From Segatella copri (GTDB taxonomy: Bacteria; Bacteroidota; Bacteroidia; Bacteroidales; Bacteroidaceae), in NCBI RefSeq assembly GCF_009494395.1, contig NZ_VZCB01000099.1, positions 1 to 64,000 of the forward strand: a stretch of DNA of 64,000 nt, read 5' to 3'. A model generated the notes under the pieces. It had not been told where the DNA came from, made no database searches, and saw only the letters and a list, made by a program, of their open reading frames with translations. Every line of letters starts with the position of its first letter. Position 1 is the first letter of the stretch. Position numbers and translations under genes: made by a program. This document shows, in pieces, positions 1 through 9,356 of this stretch.

Positions 1-127
1 CAATTGTAGTTACCCTATGCGAGGGAAATCATTTTCGTTTTATAGAGGAAAGATAGTGATAAAAAAACATCATTGTTATGGTCGTTAATTTTTTTTGTGT
101 TTATTTGTCTTTATTTTCATAAAAGAA

Positions 128-160
128 AAACGTGTAAGTAATTGGGTTACTTACACGTTT
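128..160 (-). terminator. Terminator of the pgi-HAD operon
   Basis: A perfect 14-bp inverted repeat (AAACGTGTAAGTAA / TTACTTACACGTTT) with a 5-nt loop overlaps the stop codon of the HAD gene and is followed on the minus strand by a T-rich run. The upstream 1-127 is AT-rich and shows no gene. Confidence 0.75.
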
Positions 161-912
161 GGAGTATTGTCTGCAGCAATCTGTTTGGCTGTAGATATGA
201 GTTGCTCAAATTCTGCGCAGAACTCGGTCATCTGATGATAGAGCAGATTGCTACCTTTATCAGCGAGTTCCTTATCTGGCAATGGACCGCTATTGATAGC
301 CACTGTGAAGATGTTGGCAGCTACACCGGCACGCACGCCCAATGGAGCATTCTCTACCACGATACCTTCCCATGGCTTCAAGTCGCCAGCCTTCTGCAAT
401 CCCATCAGGTATGGATCAGGATTTGGCTTGCCGCGCTTCACATCGTATGCGGTTACGATATGCGCTTCGTCTAGGTATTCGCCGAAGTCGTTGAGGAGTC
501 TCAGGATGAGTGGGCGCTGACCGCTACCGGTAACTACTCCCACCTGCATTCCTGCATCCTTGATCTTCTGCATGATTTCCTTCACGCCAGGGAATATCTC
601 GGCGGTTGGCATGGAATGGAAGATGTCGGTCTTCACATCATACATCTTCTGCGCTTCATCCAGGGAGATGTCGATACCTTTCTGCTTCTTCACCATCATC
701 TGGATGGTATCGATGCCTCGGGCTCCCTCGGTGGCATAGGCATCGGCGGCAGTCATGTGGATATCGAACTGCTTCATTGACTCCTGCCATGCCACGGCAT
801 GATTGGGCATACTATTATATAATACGCCATCCATATCAAAAAGAACGGCTTTAGGGTTGAATTCCCCAAAGCCGTGGTCTTTTAAGTATTTTGAAATAAT
901 TTCTTTCATCAA
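151..912 (-). CDS. HAD-superfamily hydrolase, beta-phosphoglucomutase-like
   Basis: This 253-residue protein has the HAD nucleophile motif DMDGVLYNS near residue 26 (LFDMDGVLYNSMPNH), a helical cap after it, the motif II threonine in VVTGSGQR and a C-terminal VVENAPLGVRAGVAA segment typical of the phosphoglucomutase/phosphatase subgroup (usually ENAPLGV or EDS.NGV). It most likely acts on a small phosphosugar in the cytosol; the substrate cannot be read from sequence. It begins directly after the pgi stop codon, so the two are probably co-transcribed, which fits a role in sugar-phosphate metabolism. A second in-frame ATG lies one codon downstream of the chosen start. Confidence 0.88.
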   Translation of the reverse strand: MMKEIISKYLKDHGFGEFNPKAVLFDMDGVLYNSMPNHAVAWQESMKQFDIHMTAADAYATEGARGIDTIQMMVKKQKGIDISLDEAQKMYDVKTDIFHSMPTAEIFPGVKEIMQKIKDAGMQVGVVTGSGQRPLILRLLNDFGEYLDEAHIVTAYDVKRGKPNPDPYLMGLQKAGDLKPWEGIVVENAPLGVRAGVAANIFTVAINSGPLPDKELADKGSNLLYHQMTEFCAEFEQLISTAKQIAADNTPNV

Positions 913-2271
913 TTACTTCTCGTTAGCCAGACGCTCCTGGATAGCCTTGCTCTCTGCCTCATAACCTGGCTTGTTGAGCAATGCGAACATGTTCTTCTTG
1001 TAAGCCTCAACACCTGGCTGGTTGAATGGGTTCACCTCTTCCAAGAGACCGCTGATACCGCAAGCCTTCTCGAAGAAGTAGATCAGCTGACCAAGGTAGT
1101 AAGCGTTCAACTCAGGCACGTTAACCAGGATGTTAGGAACACCACCGTCAACGTGAGCCAGACGTGTACCGAGCTCAGCCATCTTGTTAACCTCATCAAC
1201 ACGCTTGCCCTCGAGGAAGTTCAAACCATCGAGGTTTTCATCATCGTGAGGGAAGAGCAACTTCTCGTTAGGAGTCTCAACGCTGATAACAGTCTCGAAG
1301 ATAGAGCGCTCGCCCTGCTGAATCCACTGGCCCATAGAGTGAAGGTCGGTAGTGAAGTCGCAAGCTGCTGGGAAGATACCCTTCTGGTCCTTACCCTCGC
1401 TCTCACCATAGAGCTGCTTCCACCACTCTGCAAAGTAGTGAAGTTTTGGCTGGAAGTTGCATACAATCTCAATCTTCTTGCCAGCCTGAGTGTAGAGAGC
1501 CTGACGTGTAGCTGCATAGATAGCAGCTGGGTTCTCCTCGAAAGCTACGTCCTTGCCGCAAGCCTTCTCCATTTCAGCTGCACCGGCAACGAGCTGCTTT
1601 ACATCGAAACCAGCTACTGCGATAGGCAACAGACCTACTGGAGTCAAGACAGAGAAGCGACCACCCACGTTGTCTGGGATGATGAAGCTCTTGTAACCCT
1701 CCTTGTCAGCGCAAGTGCGGGCAGCACCCTTCTTAGCGTCGGTAACGGCTACGATAACATCCTTAGCCTCGTCTTTGCCACGCTGATCCTCGCACTGCTT
1801 CTTCAAAAGACGGAAAGCAAGAGCTGTCTCAGTTGTGGTACCAGACTTAGAGATGTTGATGACACCAAACTTCTTGTCCTTCAAGTAAGAAGTCAACTCG
1901 AAGAGGTAGTCCTCACCGATATTGTTACCTGCGAAGAGGATAGTAGGGTTCTTCTTGTCGTTTACGAGCCAAGCAAAAGAGTTACCGAGGCCTTCGATAA
2001 CGGCGCGAGCACCGAGGTAGCTACCACCGATACCTGCAACAACAACAACCTCACACTTCTCACGCAATGTGTTGGCAACAGCCTGGATCTCATCGAGGAA
2101 CTCAGGAGTGATAGAAGATGGCAAATGCAACCATCCCAGGAAATCGTTACCTTCACAAGTGCCGTTCTCAAGAGCTTCCTGAGCGGCCTTTACCTTAGGC
2201 TCGTAAGCCTTTACTGCACCCTCAGCGAGGAATGATGCAGCCTTTGTAATGTTTAAGCTGATACTTTTCAT
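913..2271 (-). CDS. pgi: Glucose-6-phosphate isomerase
   Basis: This 452-residue protein interconverts glucose-6-phosphate and fructose-6-phosphate in the cytosol. Family signatures are visible: [11 protein letters not shown] near residue 80, the phosphate-binding stretch [24 protein letters not shown], and [10 protein letters not shown] near the C terminus, which carries the late catalytic region. The length matches the short bacterial type rather than the roughly 550-residue enterobacterial form. It lies 8 nt after gpsA and directly before the HAD phosphatase gene, so gpsA-pgi-HAD form a compact minus-strand operon linking glycolysis and glycerol phosphate supply. Codon use on the opposite strand creates a long spurious reading frame, which I rejected. 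Confidence 0.97.
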   Translation of the reverse strand: MKSISLNITKAASFLAEGAVKAYEPKVKAAQEALENGTCEGNDFLGWLHLPSSITPEFLDEIQAVANTLREKCEVVVVAGIGGSYLGARAVIEGLGNSFAWLVNDKKNPTILFAGNNIGEDYLFELTSYLKDKKFGVINISKSGTTTETALAFRLLKKQCEDQRGKDEAKDVIVAVTDAKKGAARTCADKEGYKSFIIPDNVGGRFSVLTPVGLLPIAVAGFDVKQLVAGAAEMEKACGKDVAFEENPAAIYAATRQALYTQAGKKIEIVCNFQPKLHYFAEWWKQLYGESEGKDQKGIFPAACDFTTDLHSMGQWIQQGERSIFETVISVETPNEKLLFPHDDENLDGLNFLEGKRVDEVNKMAELGTRLAHVDGGVPNILVNVPELNAYYLGQLIYFFEKACGISGLLEEVNPFNQPGVEAYKKNMFALLNKPGYEAESKAIQERLANEK

Positions 2272-2279
2272 TTTACCTT

Positions 2280-3278
2280 TTATCTAAATGAATCTGTTAA
2301 AAGTTTTATCTCTATTTGTGGACTGATGCGTTCATACAATATATTATATACGGCATCGAGGATTGGCATGTTGACGTGCATGTGGCGATTGATTTCCTTC
2401 ATACACTTCGTACCAAAGTATCCCTCGGCAATCATCTCCATCTCTATCTGCGCACTCTTCACGCTGTAGCCTTTACCTATCATGGTTCCGAAGGTACGGT
2501 TGCGGGAGAAGTTACTGTACCCCGTCACGAGCAGGTCGCCCAGATATACCGAGTCGTACATACTACGTTCGATAGGGTGGACGGCTGTGAGGAAGCGATG
2601 CATCTCCTGAACAGCGTTTGACATGAGTACCGCCTGGAAATTGTCTCCATACTTCAAACCGCCACAGATACCTGCAGCAATGGCATATACGTTTTTCAGC
2701 ACCGAAGAGTATTCGATACCAATCACGTCGCTCGAAGTCTTGGTCTTGATAAACTCGCTTGCCAGACAGTCGTTGGCAAAGGCTCGCGCCTTGTCAGTAT
2801 CACTGCAGCCCACAGTGAGATAGCTCAATCGTTCCAGCGCTACCTCTTCGGCATGAGAAGGTCCACCGATACAAGCCAGATTCTCGTAAGGCACATCGTA
2901 TACCTGGTGGAAATATTCCGAGCAAACGAGGTTTTCGTCTGGCACAATACCCTTGATGGCTGTGATAATAAACTTGTCGCTGATGCGAGTCTTGAGTTTC
3001 TTGAGATGATTCTTGAGGTATGGCGATGGGGTTACGAATACGAGCGTATCGTAGTTCTGCACTATCTTGTTGATATCGGAAGAGAAGAAAATCTCATCTA
3101 CGTTGAATCGTGCCGACATCAGATAGGCGGGGTTATGCCCCATGCGCTTGAAGTCTTCGATGCGGTCATTGCGACGCATATACCAGCCTATGTGATGAGT
3201 ATGCCCCACCACAATCTTGGCTATTGCCGTAGCCCAGCTACCGCCGCCAATAATCGCTATTTTACCGCAGTTATACAC
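2280..3278 (-). CDS. gpsA: NAD(P)H-dependent glycerol-3-phosphate dehydrogenase
   Basis: The 332-residue protein reduces dihydroxyacetone phosphate to sn-glycerol-3-phosphate for phospholipid synthesis. The N-terminal dinucleotide-binding motif [13 protein letters not shown] is clear, followed by the TAIKG and [12 protein letters not shown] segments of this family and the catalytic-lysine region [19 protein letters not shown] (start of the C-terminal helical domain). Length is typical. It is the first gene of the gpsA-pgi-HAD group; the 139 bp separating it from lysS are filled by an AT-rich inverted-repeat element, so whether lysS transcription continues into it is uncertain. Confidence 0.96.
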   Translation of the reverse strand: MYNCGKIAIIGGGSWATAIAKIVVGHTHHIGWYMRRNDRIEDFKRMGHNPAYLMSARFNVDEIFFSSDINKIVQNYDTLVFVTPSPYLKNHLKKLKTRISDKFIITAIKGIVPDENLVCSEYFHQVYDVPYENLACIGGPSHAEEVALERLSYLTVGCSDTDKARAFANDCLASEFIKTKTSSDVIGIEYSSVLKNVYAIAAGICGGLKYGDNFQAVLMSNAVQEMHRFLTAVHPIERSMYDSVYLGDLLVTGYSNFSRNRTFGTMIGKGYSVKSAQIEMEMIAEGYFGTKCMKEINRHMHVNMPILDAVYNILYERISPQIEIKLLTDSFR

Positions 3279-3299
3279 TTCGAATGAATTTATAAATTA

Positions 3300-3407
3300 A
3301 TAATTAATAATGTATAATGTATAATGAGGCTTTCGCCTTTATTTGTAGATATAATGTATAACTAATAAAAAGCCGGAACTCTTTATTAATTATACATTAT
3401 TAATTAT
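3300..3407. repeat. AT-rich inverted-repeat (MITE-like) element
   Basis: The gpsA-lysS gap holds a 108-bp unit with perfect 19-bp terminal inverted repeats (3300-3318 and 3389-3407), each built from ATTAATAATGTATAAT and its complement. No coding capacity is visible. The flanks contain further copies of TAATGTATAAT-type words. Confidence 0.7.
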
Positions 3408-3417
3408 GCATTATCAA

Positions 3418-5148
3418 TTAAGCATTTGCTGCATCAATCCAGCCCTGGATGTCATCAACAGAAGGCTTCTCGTAGCCGAGCTTGTACTTCTTGTTGATTT
3501 CTCCAATCTTCTGCTGCAAGCCTTGTGCTTTCTCTTCACGGATATCAGAGATGAGGTTGAAACCTGCCTTGCGGAGCACGTATGCCCAATCCTCTGGCAC
3601 GCCAATCTCTGCCCATTCCTTGATGGTGCTCTGTGGCATCTTCTTCTCTGGTTTCATCTGTGGGAAGAACAGTACTTCCTGGATGAAGGTCTTGCCGGTC
3701 ATCAACATGACCAAGCGGTCGATACCGATACCGATACCTGATGTTGGAGGCATACCGTACTGGAGAGCACGGAGAAAGTCCTGATCGATGATCATTGCCT
3801 CATCATCACCCTTGTCGGCAAGCTTCATCTGGTCGATGAAACGCTCTTCCTGGTCAATTGGGTCGTTGAGCTCTGAGTATGCATTGGCAAGCTCCTTACC
3901 GTTTACCATCAACTCGAAACGCTCGGTCAAGCCTGGCTTAGAACGGTGCATCTTGGTCAATGGAGACATCTCTACAGGATAGTCGGTGATGAAGGTTGGC
4001 TGGAGGAATGTACCCTCGCAGAACTCACCGAAGAGTTCGTCAATCAACTTACCCTTACCCATGGTCTCATCTACGTCCATGCCCTTCTCCTTGCAGAATG
4101 CGCGGATCTCTTCCTCGGTCTTGCCGTTGCAGTCGAAACCGGTCTTCTCCTTGATGGCATCGAGGATAGGCAGACGGCGATATGGAGCCTTGAAGCTGAT
4201 GATGTTGCCATCAATCTCGCGCTCTGGCTTGCCGTTGACGGCGATACAGATGGTTTCGAGCAACTTCTCTGTGAAAGCCATCATCCAGTTGTAGTCCTTG
4301 TACTGAACATAAAGCTCCATACAGGTAAACTCAGGGTTGTGGTTGCGGTCCATACCCTCGTTGCGGAAGTTCTTGCCGATTTCATAAACACCCTCGAAAC
4401 CACCTACGATGAGGCGCTTCAGATAAAGCTCGGTAGCGATACGCATGTACATATCCTGATCGAGTGCGTTGAAGTGGGTGATGAATGGACGGGCTGAAGC
4501 ACCACCGGCAATGCTCTGCAGGGTAGGAGTCTCTACCTCTGTATAACCAGCGTTGTCAAGTACGCTGCGGAGAGTGCGGAGCACGGTAGCACGCTGCATG
4601 AAAGTATCCTTTACACCATCGTTTACGATGAGGTCAACATAGCGCTGACGGTAACGCAACTCTGGGTCGTCGAACTTGTCGTAAGCCACACCATCCTTGT
4701 ACTTCACGATTGGGAGTGGCTTCAAGCTCTTGGAGAGCAGGCACAACTCCTTGGCGTGAACTGAAATTTCGCCAGTCTGTGTGCGGAATACGAAACCCTT
4801 TACACCGATGAAGTCACCGATGTCGAGAAGCTTCTTGAATACTGTATTGTAAAGGTCCTTGTTCTCGTCTGGACAAATCTCGTCGCGGGCGATGTAAACC
4901 TGGATTCTTCCCTTTGAGTCCTGCAACTCAGCGAAGCTTGCTTTACCCATTACGCGGCGACCCATCATACGGCCAGCGATAACTACCTGGCGTGGCTCGT
5001 CCTCGTCCTTAAACTCAGCTTTGATGTCAGTGCTGAATGCATTGGTTGGAAACTCTGCTGCTGGGTATGGGTCGATGCCCATCTCGCGCAATGTCTGAAG
5101 ACTTTGTCTGCGAACGATTTCCTGTTCGCTTAACTCTAAAATGTTCAT
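3418..5148 (-). CDS. lysS: Lysyl-tRNA synthetase, class II
   Basis: This 576-residue enzyme charges tRNA-Lys. An N-terminal OB-fold anticodon-binding domain ([18 protein letters not shown]) is followed by the class II catalytic core, with motif 2 [20 protein letters not shown] and motif 3 [15 protein letters not shown]. Beyond the core there is a roughly 70-residue C-terminal tail ([20 protein letters not shown] onward) that the short E. coli-type enzyme lacks; similar tails are, as I recall, common in Bacteroidota. The start is followed by a typical [11 protein letters not shown] terminus and preceded by a TATTTTTG -7 element. Confidence 0.97.
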   Translation of the reverse strand: MNILELSEQEIVRRQSLQTLREMGIDPYPAAEFPTNAFSTDIKAEFKDEDEPRQVVIAGRMMGRRVMGKASFAELQDSKGRIQVYIARDEICPDENKDLYNTVFKKLLDIGDFIGVKGFVFRTQTGEISVHAKELCLLSKSLKPLPIVKYKDGVAYDKFDDPELRYRQRYVDLIVNDGVKDTFMQRATVLRTLRSVLDNAGYTEVETPTLQSIAGGASARPFITHFNALDQDMYMRIATELYLKRLIVGGFEGVYEIGKNFRNEGMDRNHNPEFTCMELYVQYKDYNWMMAFTEKLLETICIAVNGKPEREIDGNIISFKAPYRRLPILDAIKEKTGFDCNGKTEEEIRAFCKEKGMDVDETMGKGKLIDELFGEFCEGTFLQPTFITDYPVEMSPLTKMHRSKPGLTERFELMVNGKELANAYSELNDPIDQEERFIDQMKLADKGDDEAMIIDQDFLRALQYGMPPTSGIGIGIDRLVMLMTGKTFIQEVLFFPQMKPEKKMPQSTIKEWAEIGVPEDWAYVLRKAGFNLISDIREEKAQGLQQKIGEINKKYKLGYEKPSVDDIQGWIDAANA

Positions 5149-5189
5149 ACTTTATTTAGATATATCTATTTGTTTTCTTTTTGTTGGTG

Positions 5190-5197
5190 CAAAAATA
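5190..5197 (-). promoter_or_regulatory. -7 promoter element of lysS
   Basis: TATTTTTG on the minus strand matches the Bacteroidota -7 consensus TAnnTTTG and lies about 42 nt upstream of the lysS start. No good -33 box is seen at the expected distance. Confidence 0.5.
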
Positions 5198-5279
5198 CAA
5201 ATAATTTTTCGAACTCTTGCCCTATTTTTATGCTTTTTAATACAATAAGGTAATTTATCTATGCAAATGTTGCGCAAGC

Positions 5280-6362
5280 CTATAGTTTGATGAAGATTTT
5301 TCGGTGATACATCCAGATACCCATTGCTGCGTGGATAGCTACAAAGAAGAGGGCGTAGGTGAGCGATGCTACATACTCATCGCTGATGACGCTCTGGATG
5401 CCAATGAAAATCTCTGCCTTGATGTCAAAGCTTCCAAAGAGGATAGCAAGTGCCTCGCTCATCACATAGAGAAAAAGCGGATTCATGCCAAAGGCAAGCA
5501 GACCCTTGGTCAGGATGTTGTCCTTGCTGCTCGGCTTGTTGTCGATAAACTGCAACAGGATGCCCAATATCCAGGAGGCGAATCCGCAGGTTACGAATAC
5601 GTAGCTGGGACTCCAGATGCGCTTGTTGATGCCGAAACCAATCAGGGAGAGTCCGAAGCCTAGAGCTACCATCACGAGACCTGCCACCTTCAATACCTTG
5701 ATCTTCGAATCTACGGTCTGACCTGCTACGGAAATGTACTTGCAGCAGAGGAATCCTATCATCGTATGGGCGATGGATGGAATCGTGCTCAGTAATCCTT
5801 CCGGGTCTACCGGACTTCTTTGATAGAGATGGTTGATGCCGAAAATGCTGCGGTCTACCTGTGCCAGGATATTGGTGGATGCATCGTATGCATAGCCATT
5901 GCCGAACACCAGAATGCCCATATAAACTACGAGTAAACAGATGATGGTATGGATGAAATAGCGATGGTTCAGGGTGATGGCGAGCAGGGCCACGACTCCG
6001 TAGCAGATGGCTATGCGCTGCAATACTGCCCATATTCGCAGGTGGGCAAAGTCTAGTGCATCTCCATTGCATATCATGTCAAACCAGTTGATACCCAAAC
6101 CGATGAGGAAGAGTAGGATGGTTCGTTTGGCTATCTTTCTATAGACGTGGGCTGAGGGCTTGAACTCTGTCTTCTTCAGGGATATGAAGGTTGACATTCC
6201 CACCATGAAGAGGAAGAACGGGAAGACAAGGTCGCACGGTGTGAGACCATTCCACTTGCTATGCTCCAGAAAGCTGTAGTTGTGCTCCCCGCCATTGTTA
6301 ACCAATATCATGAGGGCTACGGTGAGTCCTCGCATCACGTCGAGTGATTTTAATCTGTTCAT
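5280..6362 (-). CDS. HGSNAT/DUF5009-like membrane acyltransferase
   Basis: This 360-residue integral membrane protein belongs to the family of human heparan-alpha-glucosaminide N-acetyltransferase (HGSNAT). The N terminus shows the family pattern RLKSLDVMRGLTVALMILVN, then HSKWNGLTPCDLVFPFFLFM; His34 in this segment corresponds to the histidine reported as acetyl acceptor in the human enzyme. About ten hydrophobic segments follow. The protein would move an acetyl group across the membrane to a terminal amino sugar outside the cytosol. It sits 24 nt downstream of the GH89 alpha-N-acetylglucosaminidase gene, so the two are probably one operon. The family assignment is firm; the actual acceptor sugar is inferred. 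Confidence 0.85.
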   Translation of the reverse strand: MNRLKSLDVMRGLTVALMILVNNGGEHNYSFLEHSKWNGLTPCDLVFPFFLFMVGMSTFISLKKTEFKPSAHVYRKIAKRTILLFLIGLGINWFDMICNGDALDFAHLRIWAVLQRIAICYGVVALLAITLNHRYFIHTIICLLVVYMGILVFGNGYAYDASTNILAQVDRSIFGINHLYQRSPVDPEGLLSTIPSIAHTMIGFLCCKYISVAGQTVDSKIKVLKVAGLVMVALGFGLSLIGFGINKRIWSPSYVFVTCGFASWILGILLQFIDNKPSSKDNILTKGLLAFGMNPLFLYVMSEALAILFGSFDIKAEIFIGIQSVISDEYVASLTYALFFVAIHAAMGIWMYHRKIFIKL

Positions 6363-6386
6363 ATATTACTTGATGACTTTCACGAA

Positions 6387-8690
6387 TTACTTGATGAAAT
6401 GAATGACTTCTTTTGCTACATCCACAGTGTTCCCTTCTGGCTTTGAAGAGTATGGATTCTTCTGCAGGGTCCATGGCTCCTCCAGCGCATACCAGTCGAT
6501 TTTCGGTGCGCTAGGCAATGCTAGCTGGAAGAGTTCTGCGGATGTCTTTCCTGCATTTTTGCCACTACCCAAGGCGTCGTAGTCAATGTTGGTGCAAGCT
6601 GCCATCTGGTCGGCGAGTGCTTTCATATAGGTACTCCATCGCTTGTAGTAGAAATCCTTCAGCAAACCTTGCCATTCCTTGTGTCCATAATCCCGTAGTC
6701 CGCCATCGTCTGCGCAGACACGGTTGCCCCAGGTGGTAATCTGTACTCGGGCATTCCATTCGTAGAGGTCTTTCTCTTCAGCGGTCTTGCCCAGGTTGCG
6801 TGCTTCCTCTATCCAATGTCCCAGACGGAATTCTGGACGGGTACCGAGCAGTTGGTCCTGTAGAAGAATCATCTTCAGGAAACGGTCAGCATCCTTGTCA
6901 AACTCCTTACGGGAGAAGGATTGATAGTCTGCAATGGCTTTCCAGTACTGTTTGCGCCCCTGGTCGGCAAGTGCCTGGCGGCAGATATCTACCAGATCAT
7001 ACTCATAGTTGTTGTTGCCACGGTATTTGTCTGCTACGCTGGCAAAGAGGATGGCTGCCTGCCGGGTATCCTCCGGGTCGTAATAGTTGCGCATCTTCGA
7101 CCAGCTGGAAACCTGGAAGTTGTTTAACGAAGGGCGTCCGCAGAAGATGCTCTCGTGAGGACCCTGCTGGTTGTTGCCCATCGGACAGTTGTAGATGCTC
7201 TGAGCCAGAATTGTCCATGCTTTCTCGATGGTTGCATCGTGTACCCCATATCGGGCATAACAGTATTCCTTGAGCCAGTTTTCCTTGGTAGTCTTCTCGG
7301 CACGCCAAGGCAGTTCGCTCATCAGTTCAAACATCACAGGGTTGTTTTCTGAACCTTCCATCGTGAAGCCCCATCCCTTAAGTGAAGAGTGAAGTGTGAG
7401 GAGTGAAGAATTTTCTTGTTTTTGGGTGTCCTTTTTCCCCGTTGCCAGATAGAAGTTGTTCAGCAGCTGGTCCATTCTTCCATGCAGCCCCACATTGCCA
7501 CCGAAATTCTCTAGCATACAGAAGAGCCACTGGTGCTTGCCGTAACCACCATCGCGCTTCAGAATGCTGGGACCGCCAAACATCGGACGGCATTCGGAGA
7601 AGAGGTCGAGCACCAGGATGTCGCCTACCTTTAAGTCTTCAATCATCTGAGGACGAGGATTTTCGTTCCATCCCTGTACCACCCAGATGGCTTTTGGGTT
7701 GGCACGCTTCATTGCACTCATCAGTGCCTTTCCAGCTTTGGCATAATCCACGGCTGCATCATCACCGCTCTCGTGGAAAGGATCCATCGAATAGAAATCT
7801 GATTTTCCGTAGAGCTTGGTCAGTTCCTTATAATATAGGTCGGCGATTTCTGTAAATCTGCTATCGGTAGGAGAGAGGTTGGCAGGGCGCTGGTAACCGT
7901 TCCACTTGCCGGCATCCGTCACGTTCAACCCCAATCTCTCTTTGGCATCGTGAGGTACCATACCGCAATAGCCAGGCAAGACAGGTTTCATTCCCATCTC
8001 CTTCATTCTGGCAAGAATCTTCTTCTGGAGAGTTTCCTGCTGCTTATACCAGCTCAATGGAAGCGGACCTCCCCAACCTTCCAGGTTGTTCATCTCCCAC
8101 CAGGCAAGGAAAGCGGGTCCGGCGATGAACTTGCCCACTTCTTCTTCTGAATATCCCAGTTTAAGGAGCATGTTGCGCCACACGCATTCTGTGCCCACGG
8201 CTGCAAGTGGCATGTTGATGCCGTGAAGCGCCATCCAGTCTATTTCTTTCTGCCATCGGTTCCAGTCCCAGAAAGCCATCGTGTAGGAGAAGGTACAGTA
8301 GTTGAAATCGTAGCGCAGTTTGAGGTCGGTCTCGTGACGCTCCTTCTGCTTGACGGCTGGCAGTACTGCTGGCAGTTTGGTGTTCATGCTGTTCCATGTG
8401 ATATGGATGCCGGCATAATGCTTCAGATACCAGTTGATGCCCACGGCAATATTCACCCAGGAGTTGCCCCGGATGATGATGGGATTGTTTCTACCGGCAG
8501 ATTGGGATGCTGTTGCATTCTTTCCGCTTCTAGCTTGGTCTATCTCGAAGAAATCTTTGTCAGACTTGACAAGTATTGTCTTGAACTTGGCAGCAGCTCC
8601 CTTGTCTATGCGATTCAGAAGATCGTCTGCCGGATTTGCGTATGCACCAAAAGTAATAGTACATAATAGTCCTAGGAGTAATTTTTTCAT
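6387..8690 (-). CDS. Alpha-N-acetylglucosaminidase, GH89 (NAGLU-like)
   Basis: With the start at 8690 the protein has 767 residues and an obvious signal peptide (MKKLLLGLLCTITFGAYA). An upstream ATG at 8747 lies before the probable -7 element (8721-8728) and is rejected. The body matches NAGLU enzymes: YDFNYCTFSYTMAFWDWNRW, GINMPLAAVGTECVWRN, then Glu307 in MDPFHESGDD (likely acid/base) and Glu445 in TMEGSENNP (likely nucleophile). It would release terminal alpha-linked GlcNAc in the periplasm. A short repeat (about 7375-7415) has added residues such as SSLLTLHSSL just before the GWGFTMEG region. It forms an operon with the HGSNAT-like gene. Confidence 0.93.
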   Translation of the reverse strand: MKKLLLGLLCTITFGAYANPADDLLNRIDKGAAAKFKTILVKSDKDFFEIDQARSGKNATASQSAGRNNPIIIRGNSWVNIAVGINWYLKHYAGIHITWNSMNTKLPAVLPAVKQKERHETDLKLRYDFNYCTFSYTMAFWDWNRWQKEIDWMALHGINMPLAAVGTECVWRNMLLKLGYSEEEVGKFIAGPAFLAWWEMNNLEGWGGPLPLSWYKQQETLQKKILARMKEMGMKPVLPGYCGMVPHDAKERLGLNVTDAGKWNGYQRPANLSPTDSRFTEIADLYYKELTKLYGKSDFYSMDPFHESGDDAAVDYAKAGKALMSAMKRANPKAIWVVQGWNENPRPQMIEDLKVGDILVLDLFSECRPMFGGPSILKRDGGYGKHQWLFCMLENFGGNVGLHGRMDQLLNNFYLATGKKDTQKQENSSLLTLHSSLKGWGFTMEGSENNPVMFELMSELPWRAEKTTKENWLKEYCYARYGVHDATIEKAWTILAQSIYNCPMGNNQQGPHESIFCGRPSLNNFQVSSWSKMRNYYDPEDTRQAAILFASVADKYRGNNNYEYDLVDICRQALADQGRKQYWKAIADYQSFSRKEFDKDADRFLKMILLQDQLLGTRPEFRLGHWIEEARNLGKTAEEKDLYEWNARVQITTWGNRVCADDGGLRDYGHKEWQGLLKDFYYKRWSTYMKALADQMAACTNIDYDALGSGKNAGKTSAELFQLALPSAPKIDWYALEEPWTLQKNPYSSKPEGNTVDVAKEVIHFIK
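7375..7415. repeat. Short GAGTGAAG-type repeat inside the GH89 gene
   Basis: The purine-rich run AAGTGAAGAGTGAAG (7380-7394) and a related following copy lie in frame within the coding region and encode an insertion ahead of the nucleophile. The same 15-mer occurs, in the opposite orientation, at 18535-18549. Confidence 0.6.
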
Positions 8691-8720
8691 AAAATCGTTT
8701 GTTGTTGTTTCAATATGCTG

Positions 8721-8728
8721 CAAAGATA
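8721..8728 (-). promoter_or_regulatory. -7 promoter element of the GH89-HGSNAT operon
   Basis: TATCTTTG on the minus strand matches TAnnTTTG about 31 nt upstream of the chosen GH89 start codon, and supports that start. A CTTG lies roughly 21 nt further upstream. Confidence 0.6.
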
Positions 8729-8789
8729 GTAAAAAAATGCGGTTCATACCAAGTAAAAGTGCTTAAAAGTATAAAAAAGGCTTATTTAT

Positions 8790-8820
8790 TTTGTTTTGTC
8801 TTTTATTTGCATTAATTTTG
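8790..8820 (+). promoter_or_regulatory. Consensus promoter of the menaquinone operon
   Basis: A TTTG -33 box (8790-8793), exactly 19 nt, and TAATTTTG (8813-8820) match the Bacteroidota housekeeping promoter. The expected transcription start gives a leader of about 70 nt before menI. Confidence 0.75.
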
Positions 8821-8900
8821 CAAGAAAATGAGGTGAGGAGTGAGCTGGACATCCGTTTGCTCTTATCCCCCTAAACAACCAACTTTAAATTTTGATAAGG

Positions 8901-9353
8901 ATGAACATAGACGAAGTAGTAAAAAGAATAAGTAAGACCGATGGACTTTCTAAAACCCTCGGCATGCATTTTATCTCAACTCCTGAGCCTGATACGCTTC
9001 AGGCTACGATGAAAGTGGATGAGCGTAATCGCCAGCCATTCGGATTCCTGAGTGGGGGTGCTTCTCTGGCACTGGCGGAAAATGTGGCAGGTATCGGCTC
9101 CTTGGCTCTATGCCCTGGTCAGATAGCTGTGGGCATCAATGTGAGTGGCACTCATGTACTAGCAGTGAGCGAGGGAGATACCGTTACTGCATATGCCAAG
9201 CTGGTTCACAAAGGCAGGACCCTGCATACTTGGGAAGTTGCAATCAAAAACACTGCTGATGAGTTGATCTGCACCGTACAGGTAACCAACTATGTGTTTA
9301 CTCCTAAGAAGAAAGATACTAAGATGCAGGAATCTAATAAGACAGAAGAATAA
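8901..9353 (+). CDS. menI: Hotdog-fold thioesterase, probable DHNA-CoA hydrolase
   Basis: A 150-residue hotdog protein of the PaaI/YdiI type. The active-site helix is seen as LSGGASLALAENVAG, whose glutamate is the usual catalytic residue; the preceding histidine of the common HGG motif is replaced by Ser. The neighbouring menF, menD and menB genes make hydrolysis of 1,4-dihydroxy-2-naphthoyl-CoA the most likely reaction. The ATG at 8901 is preferred over a TTG at 8892 because it is followed by a typical MNIDEVVKR start and preceded by a purine-rich stretch (GATAAGG). The gap to menF is 3 nt. Confidence 0.8.
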   Translation: MNIDEVVKRISKTDGLSKTLGMHFISTPEPDTLQATMKVDERNRQPFGFLSGGASLALAENVAGIGSLALCPGQIAVGINVSGTHVLAVSEGDTVTAYAKLVHKGRTLHTWEVAIKNTADELICTVQVTNYVFTPKKKDTKMQESNKTEE

Positions 9354-9356
9354 AGT

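Noticed and set aside
1153..2235. 360-residue reading frame opposite pgi
   Set aside because: It is the antisense of a clearly recognised, complete pgi; its composition is Leu/Val/Ser-rich with no family match.
8693..8747. Longer N terminus for the GH89 protein
   Set aside because: The earlier ATG lies upstream of a TATCTTTG element, and the signal peptide begins at the ATG at 8690.
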